Source: Sphingomonas kyeonggiensis
Lineage (GTDB): Bacteria > Pseudomonadota > Alphaproteobacteria > Sphingomonadales > Sphingomonadaceae
Reading direction: 5' to 3'
Assembly: GCF_014196745.1 (NCBI RefSeq)
Contig: NZ_JACIEH010000001.1
Location: 1,736,001 to 1,800,000 of the forward strand
Length of the DNA: 64,000 nucleotides
Below the pieces are notes generated by a model. That model was not told the origin of the DNA, searched no databases, and was given only the letters and a program-made list of their open reading frames with translations. The translations under genes and the position numbers were made by a program. This document shows positions 11,301 to 19,668 of this stretch, one piece after another (positions within the stretch are counted from its first letter, which is position 1; each line of letters starts with the position of its first letter).

Positions 11301-14300
11301 CTTCGAGGCGTATAATCTGAGCGGCGGCGAGACGCTGACGCTGAGCGGCACCCAGGCAGTGGCTGGCGGCGGCTGGAGCGTGAACGCCAGCGGCCTTGCG
11401 CTCGACGCGACTGCGTTCCTGCAGGTCAGCGATACGACCGGCGTCTCGCTGGTCAACAGCGGCGGCAGCCTGACCGTCGACCATGGAGCCAAGCTGATCG
11501 TCACCGACGGCATCGGCGTCTTCGCCAACACCGGCACCAGCGTGACCAATGCGGGCCTGATCAAGTCGACCGGCGGCTATGACGGCGTGATCACCAATGG
11601 CGGCACCGTCGACAACCAGGCCGGCGGCCGGATCATCGCCGCGGGCAACGGCGTCACGCTGCAGGCCTATGGCACCACCCTCACCAACGCGGGCGTCATC
11701 GCCGGCCAGGTCAATGGCGTGATGGGCAGCGACGACTATCAGACGCTGACCAACACGGGCGTCATCGTCGCGGGCACCGCCGGCGACAACGCCACCGCAT
11801 ATTGGCAGACCAATGCCAACCTCAACACCGGCGACGGCGTTCGCTTCACCGCAGGCGGCTCGGTCACCAACGTCGGTGGCTATGTCAACGGCAACACCAC
11901 CGGCATCATCGTCGGCGGCGCCAATGGCGTGACCATCTCGGGCGGCGCGGTGACGATCGAGAACTCGGGCACGCTCCAGGGCAATAGCGGCTACGGCATC
12001 TCGATCGACACCGCCGGTGGCCAGACCTCGACGATCACCAATCACAATGGCGGCGCGCTCGTCGGCGGTACGGCCGCTGCGCTGCTCTCGGGTGACGGCA
12101 CGGTCAACATGACCAACGAGTATGGCTCGTACATGTATGGCAGCATCGTCTCGACCGGCAACGGCACGCGCAACATCGACCTGTCGGGCGTTGTCTATGG
12201 CGATTACGACGCCACATCGGGCGACGGCGTCGACAATGTCATCTTCCGCGGCGGCACGATCACCGACGTGAACCTGGGTGGCGGCAATGACAGCTTCATC
12301 CAGTCCGGCGGCTCGATCGCCAATGTCGACCTGGGCGATGGCGACGACGTCTTCACCTATCTGGGCGGCACGATCTCCGGTATCGTCAACGGCGGCGCGG
12401 GCCATGACCGCCTGAACGCCGATCTCGGCGCCGGCACGACCTACAACGTCACCCTCGCCAACTTCATGAACTTCGAGGCGTTCGGCCTCGTCTCGGGCGA
12501 CATGACCATCACCGGCGGAGTCGGCGCCAACAACGCCGCGGACATCTATGCCGGCAACGGCACCCCGGCGGGAACGGTGACCTTCACCGACACCGCCGAC
12601 CTTACCGGCGACATCTTCGTCAACGGCGCGAAGATCCGCACCGAAACCGCAGGCGGCTTCGGCTCGGGCACGATCCACATGATCGACCCGACCGCGACCT
12701 TCGGTGCCACCGGCACCTATGCCAACAACATCTCGCTCGAGGTCGTCACGCCTTCGTCGGCGGATCCGTCCACGCTCAATGCTGACGACGGCGTCATCGC
12801 CACGCTGACCGGCGCGATCACCACCGGTACCGGCGTTGGCGTCGATCCCGACCAGGACGTCGTGATCGGTGGTCTGGGGACAATCGTCCTCACCAATGCC
12901 GCGAACGACTGGACCGGCACGACCACGATCAACTTCGGCGCCACCCTCCAGGGCGACAGCAACAGCATCTCGGGCTCGTCGATCGTCAACAACGGCGGCC
13001 TGGTCTATCAGCAGGCGACCAACGGCATCGTCGCGGCCGACATCACTGGCAGCGGCAACTTCACCAAGTCCGGCGCCGGCAACCTGCTCCTTACCGGAGC
13101 CAACAACTGGACCGGCAACACCACAATCACCGGCGGCAGCCTGGTCGGCACGACCGACAGCATCTCGGGCAGCAAGGTGATCCTGGGCGGCGGCAACCTG
13201 GTGCTCGACCAGGCGGCGAGCGGCACCTTCGCGAGCAATGTCAGTGGCACCGGCAATGTGTTCGTGAACGGCCTTGCTGCGGGTGAGGCCCTCACCTTCT
13301 CGGGCAACGCCACCCAGAATGGCAGCTTCGTCGTGCAGGACGGCTCGGCGGTCGCCTTCACCGGCACCGTCAACACCGGCGGCGCAAGCAGCGTCGTCCT
13401 GTCGGGTGCAGGTGCGAGCGTGACCAATTCGGGCCAAATCACCGGCAGCCGCGGTATCGACGCGACCGGCGCCGACGCCACGGTCATCAACCTTGCCGGC
13501 GGCACGATCGCCGGCACTGCGGGACCTGCCGTCGTATTCGCGCAGGGTGGCTCGGTCACCAACGCCGGGACGATCAACGGCGTCTCCATGGCGGGCGCCA
13601 ATGGCAGCGTGACCAACACCGGCACGATCCAGATCAGCGGCGGCGCAGCACTCAACATCGCCACCGACAACTTCACCCTCAACAATTCGTCGCTGATCCA
13701 GGGCACCACCGGCGTCCAGATCACCAGCGCGACCAGCGCGTCGGTCATCAACAGCGGCACGATCACCGGCACCGGCATCGCCGTGCGGGCGAGCACTGCC
13801 GGCGCGACCGTCGACAATAGCGGCTCGATCCAAGGCACCAGCCTCGGCGTGTACCTGACCGGCGCCAATGCCGTGCTGACCAACCAGGCCAGCGGCTCGA
13901 TCACCGGCGGCGTGGCCACCAGCGGCGGCGGCGTCATGCTGGTCAACAACGGCTCGATCGCCGGCAACAACGCGGTGGTGGTCAATGGCGGCGGCACCGT
14001 CGTCAATTCCGGCACGATCACCGGCGGCAGCACCGGCGCGGGCGTCTCGGTCGAAGGTCCGGCGACGATCACCAACCAGTCGGGCGGCACGATCACCGGC
14101 GGCGTCGCCGCGATCTTCGCCAGCGGAGCCGGACTGGTCACGATCAACCTGAACGCAGGCTCGACCACGACCGGCACGGTTGCCGCGGCCGGCACCGGCG
14201 ACCGTGTGGTCAACATCCTCGGCACGCTCACCGGCGGCTATGATGGCGGCGACGGTCTCGACGCCATCACCCTCGGCACCGGCGCGACCGTGACCGGATC

Positions 14301-17300
14301 GCTTGACGGCGGCGCGGGCAACGACACGCTGGCGCTGGTCGGCAGCGGCTCGGCGACGCTGGGCACCGTGCTCAACATCGAGAGCGCGACCAAGTCCGGC
14401 ACCGGCACCTGGACGATCGCCACCCCGAACAGCATCGGTTCGTGGACCGTTGCCAACGGCACGCTGCTGCTCACCGGCGGCGACGCGATCGCGAACACCG
14501 CTTCGGTGGCGATCACCGGCGGCACGCTGCAGCTCGCCGCTTCGGAAGCGATCGGCACCCTGTCGGGCACCGGTGCCGTTGCGCTCGGCACCAACACGCT
14601 GGGCCTGACCAGCGGCACCTCGACCTTTGGCGGCACGCTGACCGGCACCACCGGCAATCTGCTGATCGACGGCGCGAACCTGACCTTTGGCGGCACAGCG
14701 AGCTATACGGGGACGACCGAGGTCCGCTCGGGCAGCCTCACCCTGGCGACCGGCGCGAGCTTCGATCCGGCCTCGACGCTGCTGGTCGGTAGCGCGGGCA
14801 CGCTCGACCTCGCCAATATCGGCATGACCGTCTCGCAGGCGAAGCTGCAGGGCGTGCTGAACGGTACGGGCACCCTCTCCGCCTCTCTGATCGAGCTCGC
14901 CGGCGCGACGGTGAACGCCAACCTGGCGGGTCCGGTGACCAACAGCGGCGGCATCTCGACGCTGAACGGCACGACCTCCGGCGCGACGGTCTCGGTATCC
15001 GGCGGCACGCTGCGCCTCGGCGCCAGCGATCGTATCGCGGACGCCACCAACCTGGGCGTGGCGCAGGGGGCGACCTTCGACCTGCAGGGCTATAACGAAA
15101 AGGTGGCGCTGGCGGTCATCGCCGGTACGCTGGCGGGCACCGGCACGCTCACCGCGACCGAATATGACCTGAGCGGCGGTACGGTGAACGCCAATCTCGG
15201 CGCCGGCACCGTCTATTCGACCGGCGCCAGCACGCTGAACGGCACCGCCGCCGGCAATGTCGTGGTCAATAGCGGCACGCTGAGCCTCGGCGCGGCGAAC
15301 CGCCTGGCCGACACCGCACTGGTGCAGGTCGATAGCGGCGCGACGCTGAACCTCGGCGGCTCCAGCGACACGGTCGCCGGCCTCCTGCTCAACGGCACGC
15401 TGGCCGGGACGGGCACGCTGACCGCTTCCGAGTACGACCTGACCAACGCGACCGTGAACGCCAATCTCGGCACTGGCCTGGTCGTGCAGCTCGGCGGCAC
15501 GTCGTTCCTGAACGGCACTGCGGCGGGCAATGCCTCGGTGAACGCCGGTACGCTGGTGCTGGGCGCAGCAAACCGCATCGCGGACACCGCCACGGTGGCA
15601 GTCGCATCGAACGCCACGTTCGACATCGGCACCTTTAGCGACACGATCGGCACGCTCGGCCTGAACGGCACGCTGGCCGGCACCGGCACGCTGACCGCCA
15701 GCCAGTATCAGCTGACCGGCGCAACGGTGAAGGCGAACCTGGGTGCGGGCACGCTGTTCCAGCTCGCCGGCACGTCCACGCTGATCGGCACCTCCGCGGC
15801 GAATGTCGTGGTCCAGGGCGGCACGCTCCAGCTCGGCGGCGCGGATCGCATCGCCGACACCGCCGAAGTGCTGGTGGCCGGCGGCGCCACGCTCAATATC
15901 GGTGCATTCAACGACACGGTGGGCCTGCTCGGCCTGAACGGCACGTTGGCCGGCACAGGCACGCTGACCGCGAGCCAGTATCAGCTCAACGGTGCGACGG
16001 TGAATGCGAACCTGGGCGCGGGCAATGTGTTCAACCTGGGCGGCACCTCGACGCTGAACGGTACTGCGGCGGGCAATGTCTCGGTCCAGGCCGGCACGCT
16101 GGCGCTCGGCGCGGCGAACCGGATCGCCGATACCGCGACGCTCGACGTCGGCGTCGGCGCGACGTTCGACCTCGGCACGTTCAACGAGACGGTGGGTATG
16201 GCCGGTATCGCCGGCACCCTGGCCGGCACCGGCACGCTGACGGCCAGCCAGGTCCAGCTGAGCGGTGCGACGGTGAACGCCAACCTGGCCTCCGGCACGC
16301 TGTTCAACACCGGTTCGGTCTCGACGCTGAACGGCACCTCGACGGCGAACACCGTCATCGTCCAGGCTGGCACGCTCCGTCTCGGCGCGAACGAGCGCCT
16401 GGCCAATGGCGCGACGGTGGCGATCAACACCAACGCGACCTTCGACCTGGCCGGCTACACCGAAACGGTGGGCGGCCTGTCGAACGGCGCCGGTGGCGGC
16501 GGCACGCTGGCGCTGGGCGCGGGCAAGCTGATCGTCTCTGGCACGGGCAATTCGGGCTTCTCGGGCAGCATCACCGGCGCGGGCACGCTGGAGAAGCAGG
16601 GCATCGGCACGCTGACGCTGGCCGGCACCTTCGCCAATACGGGTCGCTTCGACGTGACCGCGGGCACCCTCGCCTTCTCGGGCTCCACCCAGGGCGGCAT
16701 CCGCGTCCAGGGCGGCACGCTGATCGGCTCGGGCACGCTGGCGGGCGCGCTGACGGTCAGCTCGGGCACCTTCTCGCCGGGCGGCCTCGCCACCGGCACG
16801 TTCGGCGCGGTCAACCCGATCGGGTCGTTCACCACGGGCAGCCTGGTGGCCAGCGGCGGCACGCTGCTCTTCGACTTCGGCGGCACGAGCCTGAACTTCG
16901 CGTCGGACAGCATCAAGGTGAACGGCACCGCCACGCTCACCGGCGGCACGGTGCAGGTCAACGCGCTGACCGCGGCGGCGAGCGACTATCGCTTCAACCA
17001 GCTCTACACGATCGTCCAGGCGAACGCCCTCACCGGCACCTTCGCCAATGGCAGCGTGTTCGCCACGGTGGCGAGCAACCCGAACCTGAAGTGGCGCCTG
17101 CGCTACGATCTGGTCGCCAACGCCGTCGTCCTCCAGGTCCAGAAGAACATGGAGTTCAACGACGGCGTCGCAGCGGGAGACACCAACACGCTCGCCGTCG
17201 CCAATGCGCTCAGCAACTCGACCACCGGCAACGCCTCGGACCAGTGGGCGGCGACGCTCAACTCGATCACCTCGCTCAGCACCGGCCAGCGGGTCGCCGC

Positions 17301-18375
17301 ATTCAAGAGCTTCAGCGGCGAAATCCTCGCCGATGTCTCGACCGCGACCATCTCGGCCAACAACCTGTTCACCAACCTGCTCCGCGAGCGCGTGGGTGAC
17401 GGCAGCGATGCGCTGATCGGCGGCGGGTTCGCCGGGTCGAGCCTGGCGGATGTCCGCACCACCACCACCGCCGGCAACGGCTTCGCCAGCGCGCTCTCCG
17501 GCGCGACGCTGCCGGGCGCCGACAATGGCGAAGCGGGCAATGGCGGCATCTGGGGCCAGGTTTATGGCGGCTATCAGAAGCTGCTCGGCGACGGCGTGCA
17601 TGCCGGCCTCGAAACCACCACGGCGGGCGTCGCCATGGGCGTGGAGACCCGGATGGACGGCTTCACCGCAGGCATCGCCGGCGGCGTCGCCCAGATCGAT
17701 GCGGACATGAACAGCCGCTACGCCACGGTGAGCGGCAACCAGTATCAGCTGGGCGGCTATCTGAGCTACGATGCGGGCGGCGCCTTCATCGCCGCTTCGG
17801 GCAGCTGGTATTCGAGCGACCTGAACAGCAAGCGCACCCTGGTCATCGGCACCAGCACCTCGCTCGCCACCGGCGACATCCATTCGACCGGCTATTCGGT
17901 GGGCGTGTCGGGCGGCTTCCGCACCGAGCTGGGCAACGGCCTTCGCCTCGCCCTGATCGGCAACGCCAGCAAGGTCCGCGACCAGCGCGACGGCTTCACC
18001 GAGAATGCCACCGGCGGCCTGGGCCTGCAGATGGCCTCGGCCAACCGCGACCTGTTCACCGCCGGTGCGGAGCTCCGCCTCGGTGCCAAGGTGAAGACCG
18101 GCGCAGGCACGGCGATGCCGTGGGTCAGCATGGGCGTTCGCTACAATTCGGGCGATCGCGACACGGTGGGCAATGTCCGCTTCTCGGGCGCGCCGACCGG
18201 CACCGGCAGCTTCGGCGTGACCGGCGTGCGGATCGCACCGGTGCTCGGCACGCTGGGCGTGGGCATCGATGCCCGGGCAAGCAAGAATGTCCGCCTGGGC
18301 GTCGCGCTCGAAGGCTCGGCCGGCGAGAACACTCGCGAGGGCCGCGCCTCGGTCCGGGTGAAGATCGGCTTCTGA
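5326..18375 (+). CDS. Giant type Va autotransporter / beta-helix adhesin (4349 residues)
   Basis: The ATG at 5326 begins an extended, charged signal peptide of about 47 residues ending in ATPAAAQ; an upstream in-frame GTG at 5287 gives no better leader. Residues about 48-4060 are a very long Gly/Thr/Asn/Ser-rich passenger with countless NSGTI, NAGTI and GTLTL turns typical of a right-handed beta-helix. PATR-like units (for example TLTGFNTYTGGTTV near 1340, LLLTGANNWTGNTTI near 2590, and one near 3760) recur. Six tandem repeats of 90-91 residues lie at 3178-3721. RTX-like GGAGxD segments occur near residues 606, 1945, 2320 and 2995. Residues about 4070-4349 form the autotransporter beta-barrel (GIWGQVYGGYQ to a terminal Phe). 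It should translocate its passenger to the cell surface, with a likely adhesion or biofilm role. It is about three to four times longer than most autotransporters. Confidence 0.93.
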   Translation: MIDRGNGARASKAVSVRVDREALLRKALLGSTALIGIGLVATPAAAQTTIVSPSGGGTIQRTGGSNPTVNNQTGSGGGVLITNVTGGTGLETNGVTIANTNGTPNANALDVEGSTSGLNTTGMVFAGTNNISTTASGGAAFYLQTNANMGITFLSGGSTFTGSYGLNLSAPAGYISLESTGFDQSFVGNGTAVAGINAISGVNAGLQIGGSSITGFATGVNAQNYYGTSFTSTGGTINATGVGLHFTATGGGSTVNSQSAITAPTGILSTDTTGSTITTSGNGTINAVSAGSGTGISVGSTGSGVTTVTVGAAIGNTTAFGTGVSLTTGSPSTATLNVTTTAAINAATYGLYLQAWAPSGRGTIDIGANITAGTAIYNSGGVYDYIIRSGATVTSTAASAPALSSGNSTSTLNNAGTLRATGAGAAGFQGFGIQTITNSGTIDGAAQGILMVNSTTINNTGTIQGGTAAGIQGSIGTVNNTGAGALITGNTGITSTTNPLTVVNSGTVNGATWGIVSGGSLTSITSSGTISGTTGAIQLNATGAQSVNLQAGSTTTGNITATNNGTRTIAVAGTLAGGYDATGGANTAVDNFTLNAGGSVSGAIALGDGNDSFSYLGGTLGSTVDGGAGTDGFFVNMGSSTNATLDQANFTNFENFYLTTGNLTLTGSRSGGAGWTVSGGNATTLYLNGALTNISGVGVTLTTPDLMFVQSGAQLSATGDVIYSSGNGNNIQNSGTITSGTGASSAIAIGSGTVDNYGTITYAAGGSITTQGNGVLASSDQLSLTNHTGATLIGRWDGARANNGAYVTNDGLIQGDRFAGVEITGTSIVQNNATGRIYGATGEGSGLLINSGAVQLTNAGQIVGAGPAGINNVGSGTLSVSNSGTIGSGTLNGSNNFVAGGAGYGVFSASLALYNSGTISATLGGVRTTSSMTLNNVGTITTTGNGHGAVESGAGTATIRNSGTITAANYSGVLLQAGGTLTNAVGGTITGGNDAYFGAGVFTQGFGTINNYGTLTSGSTGAGIVVNGNSPTSINLYAGSSTGSISAGAGDETVSIYNGQVNGSAATQSITDPVSGATSAMTLQNAGTINAAVFGAISLGSGNDTVQLRGTGNGVTGQTGIFSLANATGVETITKLDGGIWVLTGAANSAANVNVNGGTLQFQGTSGLGTINANGGIVRANGSGAFGSAVVHLLSSNVQFAASGVYANNFVLDVPAVLNGQPAVFENLFGGNAILSGSITSGSGTNAAGQAIGASQAVTFAGIGGSLFNLTGTGNSWTGITTINSGVTVRGSTSAISGSSITNNGTLTYVQSGASSIGTVISGTGALRVEGGQVTLTGFNTYTGGTTVAGGSLQVGNGTTSGRITGAITVDSGGTLIFNRNDNYDFTSAISGDGNVQALGTVSLSGAITTTGLFTVDSATGGQVTLTGARSGANASGVTLAGNNNILRVGLSGSVAGGQYVGVRLGGVNDRVDNFGSITNTGTGGDNGYGAAIAVTATSGTSIINNGSASNSTATISGQNAGINHVGSGGVVATGLLTVNNYGLIAGNLYNAIENQGGTGALTVTNYGSGKIVGQGNAGGGNGIGMGGAGALTLTNAGLVVGRSNGVATGGTASVTNSGTIAAGTLSGGTTGTLTTSGDYGILAYGGTITNQTNGRILGFSAGASMLADVVVNNSGLIASTAYNGATDSYGAGSATGAGLLLTSGSVANQYGASILGATGISATGALSLGNSGLISGTTNAGVDLSGANNALYNNATITGGNDAALGYGVYFASTATGSLTNRNGALVSGGTGGVYAGATGTYVDNTGSIVGINTGSSGVNFQGVNAIVTNQGDGSIVGQATGVSFASNGNVNNSGFIGSGTLSGGNTGSFTVNANGTAVSLNGGYVSNYAGATITGGLYGITSGGTTAVNISNYGTINATTAAINLTGTADDTVTLGTNSVTNGAILLGAGSDTLNWWGGSFTSIDAGAGNDTFSATIYAPATLDVSTLSGFEAYNLSGGETLTLSGTQAVAGGGWSVNASGLALDATAFLQVSDTTGVSLVNSGGSLTVDHGAKLIVTDGIGVFANTGTSVTNAGLIKSTGGYDGVITNGGTVDNQAGGRIIAAGNGVTLQAYGTTLTNAGVIAGQVNGVMGSDDYQTLTNTGVIVAGTAGDNATAYWQTNANLNTGDGVRFTAGGSVTNVGGYVNGNTTGIIVGGANGVTISGGAVTIENSGTLQGNSGYGISIDTAGGQTSTITNHNGGALVGGTAAALLSGDGTVNMTNEYGSYMYGSIVSTGNGTRNIDLSGVVYGDYDATSGDGVDNVIFRGGTITDVNLGGGNDSFIQSGGSIANVDLGDGDDVFTYLGGTISGIVNGGAGHDRLNADLGAGTTYNVTLANFMNFEAFGLVSGDMTITGGVGANNAADIYAGNGTPAGTVTFTDTADLTGDIFVNGAKIRTETAGGFGSGTIHMIDPTATFGATGTYANNISLEVVTPSSADPSTLNADDGVIATLTGAITTGTGVGVDPDQDVVIGGLGTIVLTNAANDWTGTTTINFGATLQGDSNSISGSSIVNNGGLVYQQATNGIVAADITGSGNFTKSGAGNLLLTGANNWTGNTTITGGSLVGTTDSISGSKVILGGGNLVLDQAASGTFASNVSGTGNVFVNGLAAGEALTFSGNATQNGSFVVQDGSAVAFTGTVNTGGASSVVLSGAGASVTNSGQITGSRGIDATGADATVINLAGGTIAGTAGPAVVFAQGGSVTNAGTINGVSMAGANGSVTNTGTIQISGGAALNIATDNFTLNNSSLIQGTTGVQITSATSASVINSGTITGTGIAVRASTAGATVDNSGSIQGTSLGVYLTGANAVLTNQASGSITGGVATSGGGVMLVNNGSIAGNNAVVVNGGGTVVNSGTITGGSTGAGVSVEGPATITNQSGGTITGGVAAIFASGAGLVTINLNAGSTTTGTVAAAGTGDRVVNILGTLTGGYDGGDGLDAITLGTGATVTGSLDGGAGNDTLALVGSGSATLGTVLNIESATKSGTGTWTIATPNSIGSWTVANGTLLLTGGDAIANTASVAITGGTLQLAASEAIGTLSGTGAVALGTNTLGLTSGTSTFGGTLTGTTGNLLIDGANLTFGGTASYTGTTEVRSGSLTLATGASFDPASTLLVGSAGTLDLANIGMTVSQAKLQGVLNGTGTLSASLIELAGATVNANLAGPVTNSGGISTLNGTTSGATVSVSGGTLRLGASDRIADATNLGVAQGATFDLQGYNEKVALAVIAGTLAGTGTLTATEYDLSGGTVNANLGAGTVYSTGASTLNGTAAGNVVVNSGTLSLGAANRLADTALVQVDSGATLNLGGSSDTVAGLLLNGTLAGTGTLTASEYDLTNATVNANLGTGLVVQLGGTSFLNGTAAGNASVNAGTLVLGAANRIADTATVAVASNATFDIGTFSDTIGTLGLNGTLAGTGTLTASQYQLTGATVKANLGAGTLFQLAGTSTLIGTSAANVVVQGGTLQLGGADRIADTAEVLVAGGATLNIGAFNDTVGLLGLNGTLAGTGTLTASQYQLNGATVNANLGAGNVFNLGGTSTLNGTAAGNVSVQAGTLALGAANRIADTATLDVGVGATFDLGTFNETVGMAGIAGTLAGTGTLTASQVQLSGATVNANLASGTLFNTGSVSTLNGTSTANTVIVQAGTLRLGANERLANGATVAINTNATFDLAGYTETVGGLSNGAGGGGTLALGAGKLIVSGTGNSGFSGSITGAGTLEKQGIGTLTLAGTFANTGRFDVTAGTLAFSGSTQGGIRVQGGTLIGSGTLAGALTVSSGTFSPGGLATGTFGAVNPIGSFTTGSLVASGGTLLFDFGGTSLNFASDSIKVNGTATLTGGTVQVNALTAAASDYRFNQLYTIVQANALTGTFANGSVFATVASNPNLKWRLRYDLVANAVVLQVQKNMEFNDGVAAGDTNTLAVANALSNSTTGNASDQWAATLNSITSLSTGQRVAAFKSFSGEILADVSTATISANNLFTNLLRERVGDGSDALIGGGFAGSSLADVRTTTTAGNGFASALSGATLPGADNGEAGNGGIWGQVYGGYQKLLGDGVHAGLETTTAGVAMGVETRMDGFTAGIAGGVAQIDADMNSRYATVSGNQYQLGGYLSYDAGGAFIAASGSWYSSDLNSKRTLVIGTSTSLATGDIHSTGYSVGVSGGFRTELGNGLRLALIGNASKVRDQRDGFTENATGGLGLQMASANRDLFTAGAELRLGAKVKTGAGTAMPWVSMGVRYNSGDRDTVGNVRFSGAPTGTGSFGVTGVRIAPVLGTLGVGIDARASKNVRLGVALEGSAGENTREGRASVRVKIGF
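14857..16491 (+). repeat. Six tandem 270-273-base repeats in the autotransporter passenger
   Basis: Units start at 14857, 15130, 15400, 15673, 15946 and 16219, giving periods of 273, 270, 273, 273 and 273 bases and keeping the reading frame. Each encodes about 91 residues with the order GTLAGTGTLTAS, then an ATVNANLGAG segment, STLNGTAAGN, GTLxLGAANRIADTA and a TFDLGTFxDTVG segment. Units 2-5 are closest to each other; units 1 and 6 are more diverged, as expected for copies at the edges of an expanding array. Confidence 0.92.
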
Positions 18376-18456
18376 CCGCAGCCGGAGCCACGGTACGGAC
18401 GGACCGGAATCCCGCACCGTACCGGACACCGCTGCTGGCCCCACCTTGGGGGGGCC

Positions 18457-18488
18457 GAGAGCCCGCGCAGGCGACTGCGCGGGCTCTC
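18457..18488 (+). terminator. Terminator of the autotransporter gene
   Basis: A perfect 14-base stem, GAGAGCCCGCGCAG (18457-18470) with CTGCGCGGGCTCTC (18475-18488), is closed by a GCGA tetraloop and followed by TTGT. It lies 82 bases after the autotransporter stop. The T-run is short, but the stem is very stable. Confidence 0.8.
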
Positions 18489-18581
18489 TTGTCATCTGCC
18501 GCCTGGCCCGAAACGGCTTGCGCGGCGCGGCCGGGCCATGTTCAACACGCCTCCCCTCGCTCGCACAAAGGCAGTCTCCCG

Positions 18582-19661
18582 ATGCTCCGCACCCTGATGC
18601 TCGCCCTGGCCCTCCCGATCGCGGCGGCGCCCTGGGCTGCGCCGCTATCCGCCGCGCCGGAGCAGGACGCGGTGCTGCTCCGCGAGTTCATCTATGAAAG
18701 CGCGCCCTATCCCCAGAGCCACGCCTCGACGATCGTCCAGACCCGCGACGGTACGCTGGCGGCAGCCTGGTTCGGCGGCACGCACGAGCGCAATCCGGAT
18801 GTCGAGATCTGGTTCGCCCGGCGCGGTCCGAAGGGCTGGGAGACGCCAAAGTCAGTCGCCAACGGCATCCAGCCGGACGGCACCCGCCAGCCGACCTGGA
18901 ACCCAGTGCTGTTCCAGGACCCCGCCGGGCCGCTGCATCTCTACTACAAGGTCGGCCCGAGCCCGCAGACCTGGTGGGGCATGGCGATCACCTCCACCGA
19001 TGGCGGCCGCAGCTGGAGCAAGCCGCAGCGCCTGCCCGACGGCATTCTCGGTCCGATCAAGAACAAGCCGGTGGCGCTGCAGAGCGGCGCCTGGCTCTCA
19101 CCCTCGAGCACCGAGGATCTGCGCGAAGGCTGGAAACTGCATTTCGAGCGCAGCGAGGATGCCGGCAGAAGCTGGACGTCGACCGCGCCGCTGCCCTTCG
19201 ATACCGAAGCGCGCTTCGATGCGATCCAGCCGAGCATATTGTTCCTGCCCGGCGGCAAGCTGGAGGCGATCGCCCGCAGCCGCCAGGGCGCGCTGGTCGC
19301 GACCCAGTCCGCCGATGACGGCAGGAGCTGGGGCAAGCTGTTCGCGGTCGACCTGCCCAACCCCAATTCGGGCACCGACGCGGTGACGCTGAAGGACGGG
19401 CGTCAGCTGATCGTCTACAACCATTCGGCGCAGGAGGCCGAGAGCCCCGGCAAGGGCAAGCGCTACCCGCTCAACATCGCGATCTCGCGCGACGGGGTGC
19501 ATTGGCACCCGGCGCTGACGCTGGAGAGCGAGCCCCTGCCCGACGGCTATGCCTATCCGGCGGTGATCCAGTCGGCGGACGGGCTGGTGCACATCACCTA
19601 TACCTGGAACCGCCGGCGGATCCGCTATGTCGTGGTCGATCCGGCCCGCCTGGCGGGATAG
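18582..19661 (+). CDS. Secreted sialidase-like BNR/Asp-box protein
   Basis: The start at 18582 gives a 359-residue protein with a signal peptide (MLRTLMLALALPIAAA, cleavage after the PLSAA region). The frame is open further upstream but runs back into the autotransporter gene in another frame. Three Asp boxes of the form SxDxGRSW occur (STDGGRSWSK, SEDAGRSWTS, SADDGRSWGK), the hallmark of six-bladed sialidase propellers. The fold matches the BNR-2 group of exo-alpha-sialidase-like hydrolases. The HASTIVQTRDGTLAAAWFGG opening is typical of that group, whose members often act on sugars other than sialic acid. It is monocistronic and faces the YbaK gene, with seven bases between the two stop codons. 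The substrate is not predictable. Confidence 0.85.
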   Translation: MLRTLMLALALPIAAAPWAAPLSAAPEQDAVLLREFIYESAPYPQSHASTIVQTRDGTLAAAWFGGTHERNPDVEIWFARRGPKGWETPKSVANGIQPDGTRQPTWNPVLFQDPAGPLHLYYKVGPSPQTWWGMAITSTDGGRSWSKPQRLPDGILGPIKNKPVALQSGAWLSPSSTEDLREGWKLHFERSEDAGRSWTSTAPLPFDTEARFDAIQPSILFLPGGKLEAIARSRQGALVATQSADDGRSWGKLFAVDLPNPNSGTDAVTLKDGRQLIVYNHSAQEAESPGKGKRYPLNIAISRDGVHWHPALTLESEPLPDGYAYPAVIQSADGLVHITYTWNRRRIRYVVVDPARLAG

Positions 19662-19668
19662 GCGCCGC

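Noticed and set aside
14857..16491. Possible CRISPR array
   Set aside because: The 273-base period is in-frame coding repetition without short constant repeats and unique spacers.
10363..18495. Antisense frame of 2710 codons opposite the autotransporter
   Set aside because: It mirrors the repeat-rich sense gene. Its Asp/Arg/Gly/Ala-rich sequence has no domain, signal or RBS, and it is explained by the codon pattern of the high-GC sense strand.
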